The translations under genes and the position numbers were made by a program. A stretch of 5,916 nt of DNA from Burkholderiales bacterium (GTDB lineage Bacteria; Pseudomonadota; Gammaproteobacteria; Burkholderiales; Burkholderiaceae_C), in assembly GCA_947458895.1 (NCBI GenBank), contig CANHBY010000110.1, forward strand, positions 1 through 5,916. The letters are read 5' to 3'. A model generated the notes under the pieces. The model ran no database searches. It saw only the letters and a list, made by a program, of their open reading frames with translations, and was not told the DNA's origin. Each line of letters starts with the position of its first letter. The first letter of the stretch is position 1. Shown in pieces: positions 1 through 5,916 of the stretch.

Positions 1-53
1 AAAGCGAAAATCAGCCCCAGCGAGGCCAGTTTTTGCCGGGTTTGCAGGCCCAT
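1..53 (-). CDS. Possible 5' end of a leftward gene with a membrane or signal segment (partial)
   Basis: Read leftward from an ATG at 53-51, the frame stays open to the window edge and gives 17 codons, MGLQTRQKLASLGLIFA. This is a short basic stretch (R6, K8) followed by a hydrophobic run, as expected for the start of a signal peptide or an N-terminal membrane anchor. An in-frame TGA lies two codons upstream of the ATG, so the start cannot be further upstream. The ribosome binding site is weak: a GAG lies only 2 nt before the ATG. The start codon is the outer end of a palindrome (47-69). The family cannot be told from 17 residues. The direction and start are inferred from the charge/hydrophobicity pattern alone, and chance is a real alternative. 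Confidence 0.35.
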   Translation of the reverse strand, partial: MGLQTRQKLASLGLIFA

Positions 54-69
54 AGCTCAGCTATGTGCC
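47..69. repeat. Imperfect palindrome covering the start codon of the partial leftward gene
   Basis: The core CATAGCTCAGCTATG (51-65) is a perfect 7-bp inverted repeat around a single central base at 58. After one mismatch (50/66), the symmetry continues for three more pairs (47-49 with 67-69), so 10 of 11 positions pair. The leftward ATG (53-51) forms one end of the core. It could be a protein-binding operator or, as RNA, a hairpin that hides the start codon. The symmetry is seen directly; the function is inferred. Confidence 0.5.
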
Positions 70-132
70 AAAAAGACGGTGAAAAATGGGGCGCTGCGGC
101 TGATTTGCAGCCAACGACTTCCAAGTCCGACA

Positions 133-169
133 GGCTGCTAGGGGCCACCAGCCCGTGGCTGCGGCAGCC
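133..169. repeat. Nested inverted repeats upstream of the exported-protein gene
   Basis: The outer arms GGCTGC (133-138) and GCAGCC (164-169) are perfectly complementary. They enclose a second perfect pair, GCCAC (144-148) and GTGGC (155-159), with a 6-nt loop. A competing odd palindrome, GGCTGCGGCAGCC (157-169), uses some of the same bases. The structure ends 38 nt before the ATG at 208, so it could lie in the 5' leader. No T-run follows on either strand, so it does not look like an intrinsic terminator. Confidence 0.35.
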
Positions 170-207
170 CAAAGTGAACAATGTGATCAGCTACTCGGGA
201 GAATTCC

Positions 208-693
208 ATGTTGTTGAAGTCGTTCTGGAACACAGCCTTGGTGGCCGTCGCTGCCACCTCTTTCGCCATGGGCGCTCAGGCCCGAGAGGCCAAGGCCACT
301 GCGCGAGAGCAATTGAAATCTGAGGCCAAAGGGCTGGCGCTTGCCACGCAAGTCACTGAAGCGATCAGCGAACAGCAGCTCGAAATCGCTGCGCATGTGT
401 TCACGGGCCAGGCGCGCTGTGAGTTCGCGCAGCAAGTCAGTGTGGCGCCCATCAGTGGGCAGCCGGGTGAGTTTCAGGTGGGCTTCAAGAATGCCGTCTA
501 CCGGATGGTGCCCGAAGAAACCACCACGGGTGCCGTGCGGCTGACCGATAAAAAAGCGGGTGTAATTTGGTTGCAGATTCCGACCAAATCGATGCTGATG
601 AACGCCAAGTTGGGCCAGCGCTTGGTCGACAACTGCATGCAGACAGAGCAACAGGTTGCGGCGGATTCGGCCAAAACACCTGACGAAAAATAG
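208..693 (+). CDS. Small exported protein of unknown function, possibly MliC/lysozyme-inhibitor-like
   Basis: A 161-residue protein that I cannot name from family memory. The N-terminus is a typical Sec signal peptide: K4, a hydrophobic run at about 9-22, then AQA (23-25), predicting cleavage before R26 and a periplasmic mature protein of about 136 residues. There is no lipobox cysteine. Residues 26-65 look helical and charged. Residues 70-145 look beta-rich and are bracketed by the only two cysteines, C71 and C143, which could form a disulfide. Within this part, TTTGA (105-109), W121 and the closing VDNC (140-143) resemble the order of SASGA, FW and LNNC in E. coli MliC, a periplasmic lysozyme inhibitor. 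The lysine known to matter in MliC (W-x-K-G) is not conserved here, where Q123 stands. The start is supported by GGGAG at 197-201, 6 nt before the ATG. The tail (about 145-161) is polar and probably disordered. It converges with sbcB and has no evident operon partner. The gene call is firm; the fold assignment is tentative. Confidence 0.85.
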   Translation: MLLKSFWNTALVAVAATSFAMGAQAREAKATAREQLKSEAKGLALATQVTEAISEQQLEIAAHVFTGQARCEFAQQVSVAPISGQPGEFQVGFKNAVYRMVPEETTTGAVRLTDKKAGVIWLQIPTKSMLMNAKLGQRLVDNCMQTEQQVAADSAKTPDEK

Positions 694-722
694 GACGCAC
701 AGGGGCTACTTTCCACCGCGGA

Positions 723-749
723 GCAGGCGATCTGATCGTCGGCTTTTTT
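723..749 (+). terminator. Probable intrinsic terminator of the exported-protein gene
   Basis: The arms 723-730 and 736-743 pair with one A/G mismatch and one G-U pair around a 5-nt loop (tctga). Six T residues follow immediately (744-749). It begins 29 nt after the stop codon at 693 and is oriented to end rightward transcription before the convergent sbcB gene. The stem is of moderate strength. The poly-T run exists only in the rightward sense, so it would not stop transcripts from sbcB. Confidence 0.55.
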
Positions 750-767
750 CATGGGCAGATGGCCCCA

Positions 768-2171
768 TCAAATACCGGCCGAAGTAAACAACTGCTGCGC
801 GTGGCTGGCGAGCGCGTCGAGAATCACTGTTTGGGCTTGCCCCTGATCGATCGCGCGCAACTCGGCTAGCCTGGCCAGATAAGCTTGGGGCTCTCCCAGG
901 CGGGCTTTGCAGTGGGCCATCCAGTCGGCAAGCTCTGCCTCAGAGAGGCTCTGGGGAGACTGACGAGCGCGGTAGCGAAACACCAGCTCCATCAGGCGAG
1001 GATCGGAAAACGCGACTCTGCCGGAGTAGTTTGGATCACGGCAGCGGTCCAGCATGTGCCGATCATCTGAGCCTAGGAAGCCGCCATAGAGGTCCTCGTC
1101 CACATCCACCTCGCGATCACTGGGAGGGCGCTGGTACACATCACTCCAGACGGCACCTGCAAGCTCAAACTGGGCCAACATCTGGGCATGCTTCAGGCAC
1201 TGCTCTACATCCATCCCCCAACGCTGGGCCAGCTCGGGCTTGAGGGTTCTGAGTTGGCTGACCACGATGGGCGATTGATTGATGTGAAGGGTCTTGATTG
1301 GCAGGCGCTCGGCCCCCTCGTGCAACTGCTCGCGGCTGACAAAAAGGCGCGCTCGAATATCGGCCGCCGACATCCCACGAAGCACCGAGGGGTCATGCGC
1401 CAAGTCCCAGAGAATGACTTCGTTCTTGTTATGGGGGTGCATGGCCAGCGGCCAGACCATCGCCAAACACCCACGCTGCACGCCATACATGCCGGACACA
1501 TGCCAAAACGGCCGGCCCACGCCAATTTCGCTCAATACCTTGTGCTTATCGCGCAGCGAGAGACAAAAATCCCACAGGCGCGGCAATTGCTGCCGAATCA
1601 GCCGGGCCAGGGCCACCGTGGTGCGCACATCTGACAAGGCATCGTGGGCCTGATCGAGCACCAGCTGGTTGGCCTGCGCCAAATGCTCCAGCTTCAAAGA
1701 GGGCTGGCCCTCGGCGTTGGTCACATAACGCAAGGTGTCGGGATGAAAGGCGAACACGCAGCGAACCACATTGAGCAAGTCCCAACGCCCGCATTGGTTT
1801 TGCCACTCGCGGGCATAAGGCTCGATGAGGTTGCGCCAGAGCAAAAACCGTGTGACCTCGTCATCGAATTTGATCGAGTTGTAGCCCACGCCAATCGTGC
1901 CGGGCTCGGCCAATTGGGCCTGGATCAAGGCGGCGAATTCATGCTCCGGCAAGCCGGCCTGCGTGCACTGCTGGGGGGTAATGCCAGTGAGCAAACAAGA
2001 CTCGGGATCAGGGAGTTGATCGACGGGGGGGTGGCAATAGGCCATCACGGGCTCGCCGACCTCGTTGAGCTCGAAGTCGGTTCGCAGGCCTGCAAATTGG
2101 GCTGGCCGGCTCCTTCGGGGGTCTCGCCCGAAGGTTTCATAGTCGTGCCAGAAAAAGGTGGATGGGTTCAT
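768..2171 (-). CDS. sbcB: Exodeoxyribonuclease I (SbcB/ExoI)
   Basis: A 3'-to-5' exonuclease that digests single-stranded DNA to nucleotides. In E. coli it acts in recombination, mismatch repair and cleanup of ssDNA ends, and it binds the SSB tail. The protein is 467 aa from the ATG (E. coli 475), complete and similar along its length. Numbered from the alternative TTG start at 2180, the exonuclease domain (about 8-195) shows D13 and E15 in HDYETFG, D106 in KFDDEVTR, and H179 and D184 in AHDALSDV. These match E. coli D15, E17, D108, H181 and D186 at a constant offset of two, so the DEDDh active site is intact. The middle SH3-like part includes HVSGMYG (227-233). The helical C-terminal part includes LYGGF (364-368) and FRYRAR (401-406). 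Start choice: GAGG (2188-2185) is 4 nt from the TTG at 2180 and 13 nt from the ATG at 2171. I prefer the ATG, but the TTG would add only three residues. The gene diverges from acnA. Confidence 0.96.
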   Translation of the reverse strand: MNPSTFFWHDYETFGRDPRRSRPAQFAGLRTDFELNEVGEPVMAYCHPPVDQLPDPESCLLTGITPQQCTQAGLPEHEFAALIQAQLAEPGTIGVGYNSIKFDDEVTRFLLWRNLIEPYAREWQNQCGRWDLLNVVRCVFAFHPDTLRYVTNAEGQPSLKLEHLAQANQLVLDQAHDALSDVRTTVALARLIRQQLPRLWDFCLSLRDKHKVLSEIGVGRPFWHVSGMYGVQRGCLAMVWPLAMHPHNKNEVILWDLAHDPSVLRGMSAADIRARLFVSREQLHEGAERLPIKTLHINQSPIVVSQLRTLKPELAQRWGMDVEQCLKHAQMLAQFELAGAVWSDVYQRPPSDREVDVDEDLYGGFLGSDDRHMLDRCRDPNYSGRVAFSDPRLMELVFRYRARQSPQSLSEAELADWMAHCKARLGEPQAYLARLAELRAIDQGQAQTVILDALASHAQQLFTSAGI

Positions 2172-2386
2172 GGGCGGCAAGATACCTCAATCTGGCAGGT
2201 GCCGCGAGAGGGATGCCATGACGTAGTGAGTGGCAAGGGATAAGGCCTTGAGAGGGCTTGAATCAATACCTTCTGCGCGATATCGCCGGATCATCTGTCG
2301 CATGTACACACCCAGCAAGCCCTGAAGTCTTCCCCACCGCAGTGCCAACGTGCACAATTCTCAGCTTAACTTCACCAGAGAGATCC
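2172..2386. promoter_or_regulatory. Divergent sbcB-acnA intergenic region
   Basis: About 215 bp separate the two divergent starts and must hold both promoters. No consensus-quality promoter is visible. For acnA, a weak pair is TTGAAT (2258-2263) and TATCGC (2281-2286) with 17 bp between them. On the other strand, TTGATT (2267-2262) is followed after 18 bp by TATCCC, again weak. Both -35-like boxes lie in the odd palindrome TTGAATCAA (2258-2266). A TGTACA palindrome (2303-2308) and GAAGTCTTC (2324-2332) are further operator-like but short elements. There is no coding evidence here: the acnA frame stays open back to a TTG at 2258, but those 43 codons do not resemble aconitase. Confidence 0.4.
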
Positions 2387-5146
2387 ATGACCACCGCCAA
2401 AGCCAAGCCCTCTCAATCCAAACACACTTTTGCCAAGACGCTTCAGAAGTTCGTGACTACCAGTGGCAAAGAGGGGCAGTTCTACTCTCTGCCTGCGCTG
2501 AGCAAGACCTACCCGAACATCAAGCGTTTGCCGGTTTCTTTGCGTATTGTGTTGGAAAGCGTGCTGCGCAACTGCGACGGCAAGAAGGTGACGAAAGAGC
2601 ACGTTGAGCAGCTGGCCAACTGGAAACCCACGGCCAACCGCACTGACGAAATCCCCTTCGTGGTGGCACGTGTGGTGCTGCAAGACTTCACCGGCGTTCC
2701 TTTGCTGGCCGACCTGGCCGCCATGCGCAATGTGGCCGCCCAAATGGGCAAGGAGCCCAAGCGCATTGAGCCGCTGGTGCCAGTGGACCTGGTGGTTGAC
2801 CACTCGGTGATGATTGATCATTACGGCAACAAAAAAGCCCTGGATCTCAACATGAAGCTCGAATTCGAGCGCAATCAAGAGCGCTACGAGTTCATGAAGT
2901 GGGGCATGCAGGCTTTTGACACCTTCGGTGTCGTGCCCCCAGGCTTTGGCATCGTTCACCAAGTGAACCTCGAATACTTGGCACGTGGCGTTCACCAAGG
3001 CCGCAAGGGCACCGACCAGGCTGGCGTTTACTACCCCGACTCCCTCGTGGGCACCGACAGCCACACCACCATGATCAACGGTATTGGTGTCGTTGGCTGG
3101 GGCGTGGGTGGCATTGAAGCCGAGGCTGGCATGCTGGGCCAACCGGTGTACTTCCTGACGCCAGATGTGGTGGGCTTTGAGCTCACAGGCCGCCTGCGCG
3201 AAGGCGTGACCGCCACTGACCTGGTGCTCACGGTGACCGAGCTGCTGCGCAAGCACAAGGTGGTGGGCAAGTTCGTTGAGTTCTTTGGTGAAGGCACGGC
3301 CAGCCTGGCTTTGCCTGACCGCGCCACGGTGGCCAACATGGCCCCTGAATATGGCGCCACCATGGGCTTTTTCCCGGTTGATGACAAAACCATCGAATAC
3401 TTTGAAGGCACTGGCCGCACCAAGAAGGAAATTGAAGCCTTCGCCAGCTACTTCAAGGCCCAAGGAATGTATGGCACGCCGAAGGTCGGCGACATCGATT
3501 ACTCCTCTGTCGTGAAGCTGGATTTGGGCACCGTGGCCCCCAGCTTGGCCGGCCCCAAGCGTCCCCAAGACCGGATCGAACTCGGCCATGTCAAGAGCCA
3601 GTTTGCCAGCCTCTTCAGCAAGCCCGCTGCTGAAAACGGCTTCAACCAAGCGGCAGACAAGCTGGAAAAAACGTTCACCACCCGCGATGGCCTCACGCTG
3701 CGCAACGGTGATGTCTTGATTGCCGCCATCACCTCTTGTACCAACACCTCCAACCCTGGCGTGTTGCTGGCGGCCGGCCTATTGGCCAAGAAGGCCGTGG
3801 AAGCTGGCCTCAAGGTCAAGCCGCACGTCAAGACTTCGCTGGCCCCTGGCTCACGTATCGTCACCGAATACCTTGAAAAGGCAGGCCTGCTGCCCTACCT
3901 CGAGAAGCTGGGCTTCTTCGTGGCGGGCTACGGCTGCACCACCTGTATCGGCAACGCAGGCGACCTCACCCCCGAGATCAACGAGGCCATCACCCAGAAC
4001 GATCTGATCTGCGCCGCGGTGCTGTCGGGTAACCGTAACTTCGAGGCGCGTATTCACCCCAACCTCAAAGCCAACTTCCTGGCCTCACCGCCGCTGGTCG
4101 TGGCCTACGCCATCGCCGGCAACGTGTCCAAGGACCTCATGACCGAGCCTGTGGGCAAGGGCAAGGGTGGGCGCGATATTTTCCTCGGCGACATCTGGCC
4201 CACCAGCGATGAGATCTACAAGCTGATGAAGTTCGCCATGAACAGCAAGGCTTTCAGGGAAAACTACGAAAAGGTCGACAGCAAGCCCGGCAAGCTTTGG
4301 GAACAGGTCAAGGGTCGCCCCGGTCAGGTTTACTCTTGGCCCGCATCGACCTACATCGCCAGGCCGCCCTTCTTTGACGGCTTTGCCATGGAGCCCACCG
4401 CTGCTGCCAGTGGCATCAAGGGTGCACGGGCCATGGCCTTGTTCGGCGACTCGATCACCACCGACCACATCTCGCCTGCAGGCTCCATCAAAGAGGCCTC
4501 TCCAGCAGGCGCTTCGCTGAAGGAAAACAAGGTCTTGAAGGCTGACTTCAACTCCTACGGCTCACGCCGCGGCAACCATGATGTGATGATGCGCGGCACC
4601 TTTGCCAATGTGCGTATCAAGAACCTCATGATTCCCGCAGGCAAAGATGGCTCGCGCGAAGAAGGCGGCGTCACCCTCTACCAGGAGGGTGCGCAAAAGG
4701 GCGAGAAGCTCTTCATCTACGACGCCGCCATGAAGTACATGGCCGCCCACATCCCCACGGTGATCTTTGCCGGCGAGGAATATGGCACCGGCTCATCCAG
4801 AGACTGGGCCGCCAAGGGCACCCAATTGCTGGGCATCAAGGCCGTGGTGGCGCGCAGCTTTGAGCGCATCCACCGCAGCAACCTGGTCGGCATGGGCGTG
4901 CTCCCCCTGCAGTTCAAAGGCACCGACAGCTGGGAGTCTCTGGGCATCCAGGGCGATGAAAGCTTCGACATCGAGTTGGGCCAAGAGATCAAGCCCCAGC
5001 AAGATGCCTCGCTGGTAATCACAAGCGCCAATGGCAGCAAGCGCAAAGTCACCCTGACCCTGCGCATTGATACGCCGATCGAGGTGGACTACTACAAGCA
5101 CGGCGGCATTTTGCCCTTCGTGCTGCGGCAGTTGCTGGTGGCCTGA
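2387..5146 (+). CDS. acnA: Aconitate hydratase A (AcnA/IRP1-type aconitase)
   Basis: A cytoplasmic [4Fe-4S] enzyme that interconverts citrate and isocitrate through cis-aconitate in the TCA and glyoxylate cycles. The protein is 919 aa, slightly longer than E. coli AcnA (891). All three cluster ligands are present: C451 in [10 protein letters not shown], and C517 and C520 in [10 protein letters not shown]. They match E. coli C435, C501 and C504 at a constant offset of 16. Other aconitase signatures are [12 protein letters not shown] (D224-S225-H226) and, in the C-terminal swivel domain, [14 protein letters not shown] (D688 in the GDS), [14 protein letters not shown] (726-739) and [13 protein letters not shown] (799-811, catalytic-type Ser and Arg in GSSR). 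The start at ATG 2387 is chosen because the sequence after it ([23 protein letters not shown]) reads as the family N-terminus and because a purine-rich GAGAGA lies just upstream. An in-frame TTG at 2258 would add 43 unrelated residues. No prpB/prpC/prpF genes adjoin, and it reads as AcnA rather than AcnD or AcnB, so I take it as the TCA enzyme. A strong hairpin follows. Confidence 0.97.
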   Translation: MTTAKAKPSQSKHTFAKTLQKFVTTSGKEGQFYSLPALSKTYPNIKRLPVSLRIVLESVLRNCDGKKVTKEHVEQLANWKPTANRTDEIPFVVARVVLQDFTGVPLLADLAAMRNVAAQMGKEPKRIEPLVPVDLVVDHSVMIDHYGNKKALDLNMKLEFERNQERYEFMKWGMQAFDTFGVVPPGFGIVHQVNLEYLARGVHQGRKGTDQAGVYYPDSLVGTDSHTTMINGIGVVGWGVGGIEAEAGMLGQPVYFLTPDVVGFELTGRLREGVTATDLVLTVTELLRKHKVVGKFVEFFGEGTASLALPDRATVANMAPEYGATMGFFPVDDKTIEYFEGTGRTKKEIEAFASYFKAQGMYGTPKVGDIDYSSVVKLDLGTVAPSLAGPKRPQDRIELGHVKSQFASLFSKPAAENGFNQAADKLEKTFTTRDGLTLRNGDVLIAAITSCTNTSNPGVLLAAGLLAKKAVEAGLKVKPHVKTSLAPGSRIVTEYLEKAGLLPYLEKLGFFVAGYGCTTCIGNAGDLTPEINEAITQNDLICAAVLSGNRNFEARIHPNLKANFLASPPLVVAYAIAGNVSKDLMTEPVGKGKGGRDIFLGDIWPTSDEIYKLMKFAMNSKAFRENYEKVDSKPGKLWEQVKGRPGQVYSWPASTYIARPPFFDGFAMEPTAAASGIKGARAMALFGDSITTDHISPAGSIKEASPAGASLKENKVLKADFNSYGSRRGNHDVMMRGTFANVRIKNLMIPAGKDGSREEGGVTLYQEGAQKGEKLFIYDAAMKYMAAHIPTVIFAGEEYGTGSSRDWAAKGTQLLGIKAVVARSFERIHRSNLVGMGVLPLQFKGTDSWESLGIQGDESFDIELGQEIKPQQDASLVITSANGSKRKVTLTLRIDTPIEVDYYKHGGILPFVLRQLLVA

Positions 5147-5153
5147 AGATAGG

Positions 5154-5186
5154 CAGGGCGCGCGAACTTTGGGTTCGCGCGCCCTG
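5154..5186 (+). terminator. Strong hairpin terminator after acnA
   Basis: A perfect 14-bp inverted repeat (5154-5167 with 5173-5186) encloses a 5-nt loop (tttgg). It begins 7 nt after the acnA stop codon. The stem is almost all G-C in its lower part. The downstream tract is only GGTTTGTGT, with three consecutive T, so it is not a classical U-tract terminator. It may terminate with help from the very stable stem, or mainly protect the 3' end of the acnA mRNA. Either way it marks the end of the acnA unit. Confidence 0.8.
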
Positions 5187-5333
5187 GTTTGTGTGGGGTC
5201 TGCGTTCAAAAAACCTGAACATCAACGATGGGGGTGCAATCAGGCCCCTCGGCACGCCCACTTCCCGGTTTGCCGCAGGCGAACAACAGTGCCTAATTTC
5301 TGATCCCAGCAAACCCGGCCCGCAACCGATCCC

Positions 5334-5360
5334 GCAGAGCCTTAAAATGGCCGGCTCTGC
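5334..5360 (+). promoter_or_regulatory. Probable tkt promoter -10 flanked by an inverted repeat
   Basis: TAAAAT (5343-5348) matches the sigma-70 -10 consensus at five of six positions and lies 31 nt upstream of the tkt ATG. It sits between two perfect 8-bp arms, GCAGAGCC (5334-5341) and GGCTCTGC (5353-5360), spaced 19 bp centre to centre. No good -35 box is seen at 16-18 bp upstream (around 5319-5326, CCCGCAAC). The layout fits an operator over a promoter core that may need an activator. A simple RNA hairpin with an 11-nt loop is the alternative. A weaker promoter reading is TTGCCG (5270-5275) with TAATTT (5294-5299) and an 18-bp spacer. Confidence 0.45.
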
Positions 5361-5379
5361 TCAACCGTACGGATCACGC

Positions 5380-5916
5380 ATGGCCGCTTTAGCTTTCCCC
5401 GAACCCTCCCCCCGTTCAGCACTGATGGCCAACGCCATTCGGGCTTTAGCCATGGATGCCGTCCAGCAGGCCAACTCGGGTCACCCTGGTGCGCCCATGG
5501 GCATGGCTGAAATGGCTGTGGCCCTTTGGGCACGGCACCTGCGCCACAACCCGAACGATCCTCATTGGGCTGACCGTGACCGCTTCGTGTTGAGCAACGG
5601 CCACGCTTCGATGCTGCTGTATGCGGTGTTGCACTTGAGCGGCTATGCGCTGCCGATGAGCGAGTTGCAAAACTTTCGCCAACTGCACAGCAAAACACCT
5701 GGCCACCCCGAGGTCGACATCACCCCAGGGGTGGAAACCACCACCGGCCCCCTGGGTCAAGGAATCACCAATGCGGTGGGCTTTGCCTTGGCTGAAAAAC
5801 TGATGGCCCAGACCTTCAACCGCCCCGGTCACCAGGTGGTTGATCACCACACCTATGTGTTCATGGGTGACGGCTGCCTGATGGAAGGCATCAGCCACGA
5901 GGCCTGTGCGCTGGCC
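5380..5916 (+). CDS. tkt: Transketolase, N-terminal part (runs off the window)
   Basis: A thiamine-diphosphate and Mg2+ dependent enzyme that moves two-carbon ketol units between sugar phosphates in the non-oxidative pentose phosphate pathway, and in the Calvin cycle where that exists. The window holds 179 codons of a protein usually about 660-680 aa long, all in the PP (ThDP-binding) domain. The visible motifs are [11 protein letters not shown] (33-43), LSNGHAS (71-77), TPGHPE (106-111), TTGPLGQG (121-128) and the ThDP/Mg motif beginning GDGCLMEG (163-170). H35, H75, H109 and D164 match E. coli TktA H26, H66, H100 and D155 at a constant offset of nine, so all expected active-site residues in this part are present. 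The start at 5380 is supported by a weak GGA (5371-5373) 6 nt upstream and by the usual N-terminal length. The frame is open to the last base with no stop. In many Burkholderiales a gap (glyceraldehyde-3-phosphate dehydrogenase) gene follows tkt, but that is beyond view here. Confidence 0.95.
   Translation, partial: MAALAFPEPSPRSALMANAIRALAMDAVQQANSGHPGAPMGMAEMAVALWARHLRHNPNDPHWADRDRFVLSNGHASMLLYAVLHLSGYALPMSELQNFRQLHSKTPGHPEVDITPGVETTTGPLGQGITNAVGFALAEKLMAQTFNRPGHQVVDHHTYVFMGDGCLMEGISHEACALA

Noticed and set aside
187..651. 154-codon minus-strand frame over the exported-protein gene
   Set aside because: The plus-strand gene has a clean signal peptide, a ribosome binding site and a following terminator. 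The antisense frame shows none of these.
751..768. ATGGG/CCCAT hairpin as a terminator for sbcB
   Set aside because: The stem is only 5 bp with an 8-nt loop, overlaps the end of the gene, and has no T-run on the leftward strand.
2025..2031. Run of seven G (seven C in the sbcB sense) as a possible phase-variation tract
   Set aside because: The run is short, encodes part of His-Pro-Pro within an intact frame, and sbcB is a housekeeping gene with no reason to vary.
1644..2243. 199-codon plus-strand frame over the 5' end of sbcB
   Set aside because: It is antisense to the exonuclease domain, which holds an intact DEDDh active site. The translation has no recognisable family and no clear ribosome binding site.
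2258..2386. 43-codon in-frame N-terminal extension of acnA from a TTG start
   Set aside because: The extra residues do not resemble aconitase. The ATG at 2387 has a purine-rich leader and gives a family-like N-terminus, and the extension would occupy the divergent promoter region.
2372..3649. Long open frame (425 codons) on the minus strand inside acnA
   Set aside because: It lies entirely antisense to a well-supported aconitase, and its translation is rich in His, Ala, Gly and Val with no recognisable domain, as expected for the complement of GC-biased codons.

Overview
The window looks like ordinary chromosomal DNA from a betaproteobacterium of the order Burkholderiales, probably near the Comamonadaceae. 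This rests on the moderately high GC content, the codon choice, and the style of the aconitase, exonuclease I and transketolase proteins. The family assignment is an inference that I could not test by database search.

Layout from left to right: (1) positions 1-53 hold what may be the first 17 codons of a leftward gene that begins with a short basic stretch and a hydrophobic run. (2) Positions 54-207 are a divergent intergenic region rich in inverted repeats. (3) 208-693 (+) encodes a small exported protein with two cysteines and a C-terminal half that resembles the MliC/PliC lysozyme-inhibitor fold. (4) 694-767 separates convergent genes and carries a plausible intrinsic terminator. (5) 768-2171 (-) is sbcB, exodeoxyribonuclease I, with all DEDD catalytic residues. 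(6) 2172-2386 is a divergent promoter region. (7) 2387-5146 (+) is a full-length aconitate hydratase of the AcnA type with all three Fe-S cysteines. (8) 5147-5379 holds a very strong hairpin after acnA and a probable tkt promoter, whose -10-like hexamer lies between the arms of a perfect inverted repeat. (9) 5380 to the window end (+) is the N-terminal 179 codons of transketolase.

The genes are housekeeping functions that do not form one operon. AcnA runs the citrate/isocitrate step of the TCA cycle, transketolase serves the pentose phosphate pathway (or Calvin cycle), and SbcB is a DNA repair and recombination nuclease. acnA and tkt share a strand but are separated by a strong hairpin, so they are probably transcribed separately. 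sbcB and acnA diverge.

I see no CRISPR array, mobile element, tRNA or rRNA, and no convincing new multi-gene system. The points worth a second look are small: the possible lysozyme-inhibitor-like exported protein, the inverted repeat that brackets the tkt -10-like hexamer, and the palindrome that contains the start codon of the partial leftward gene.
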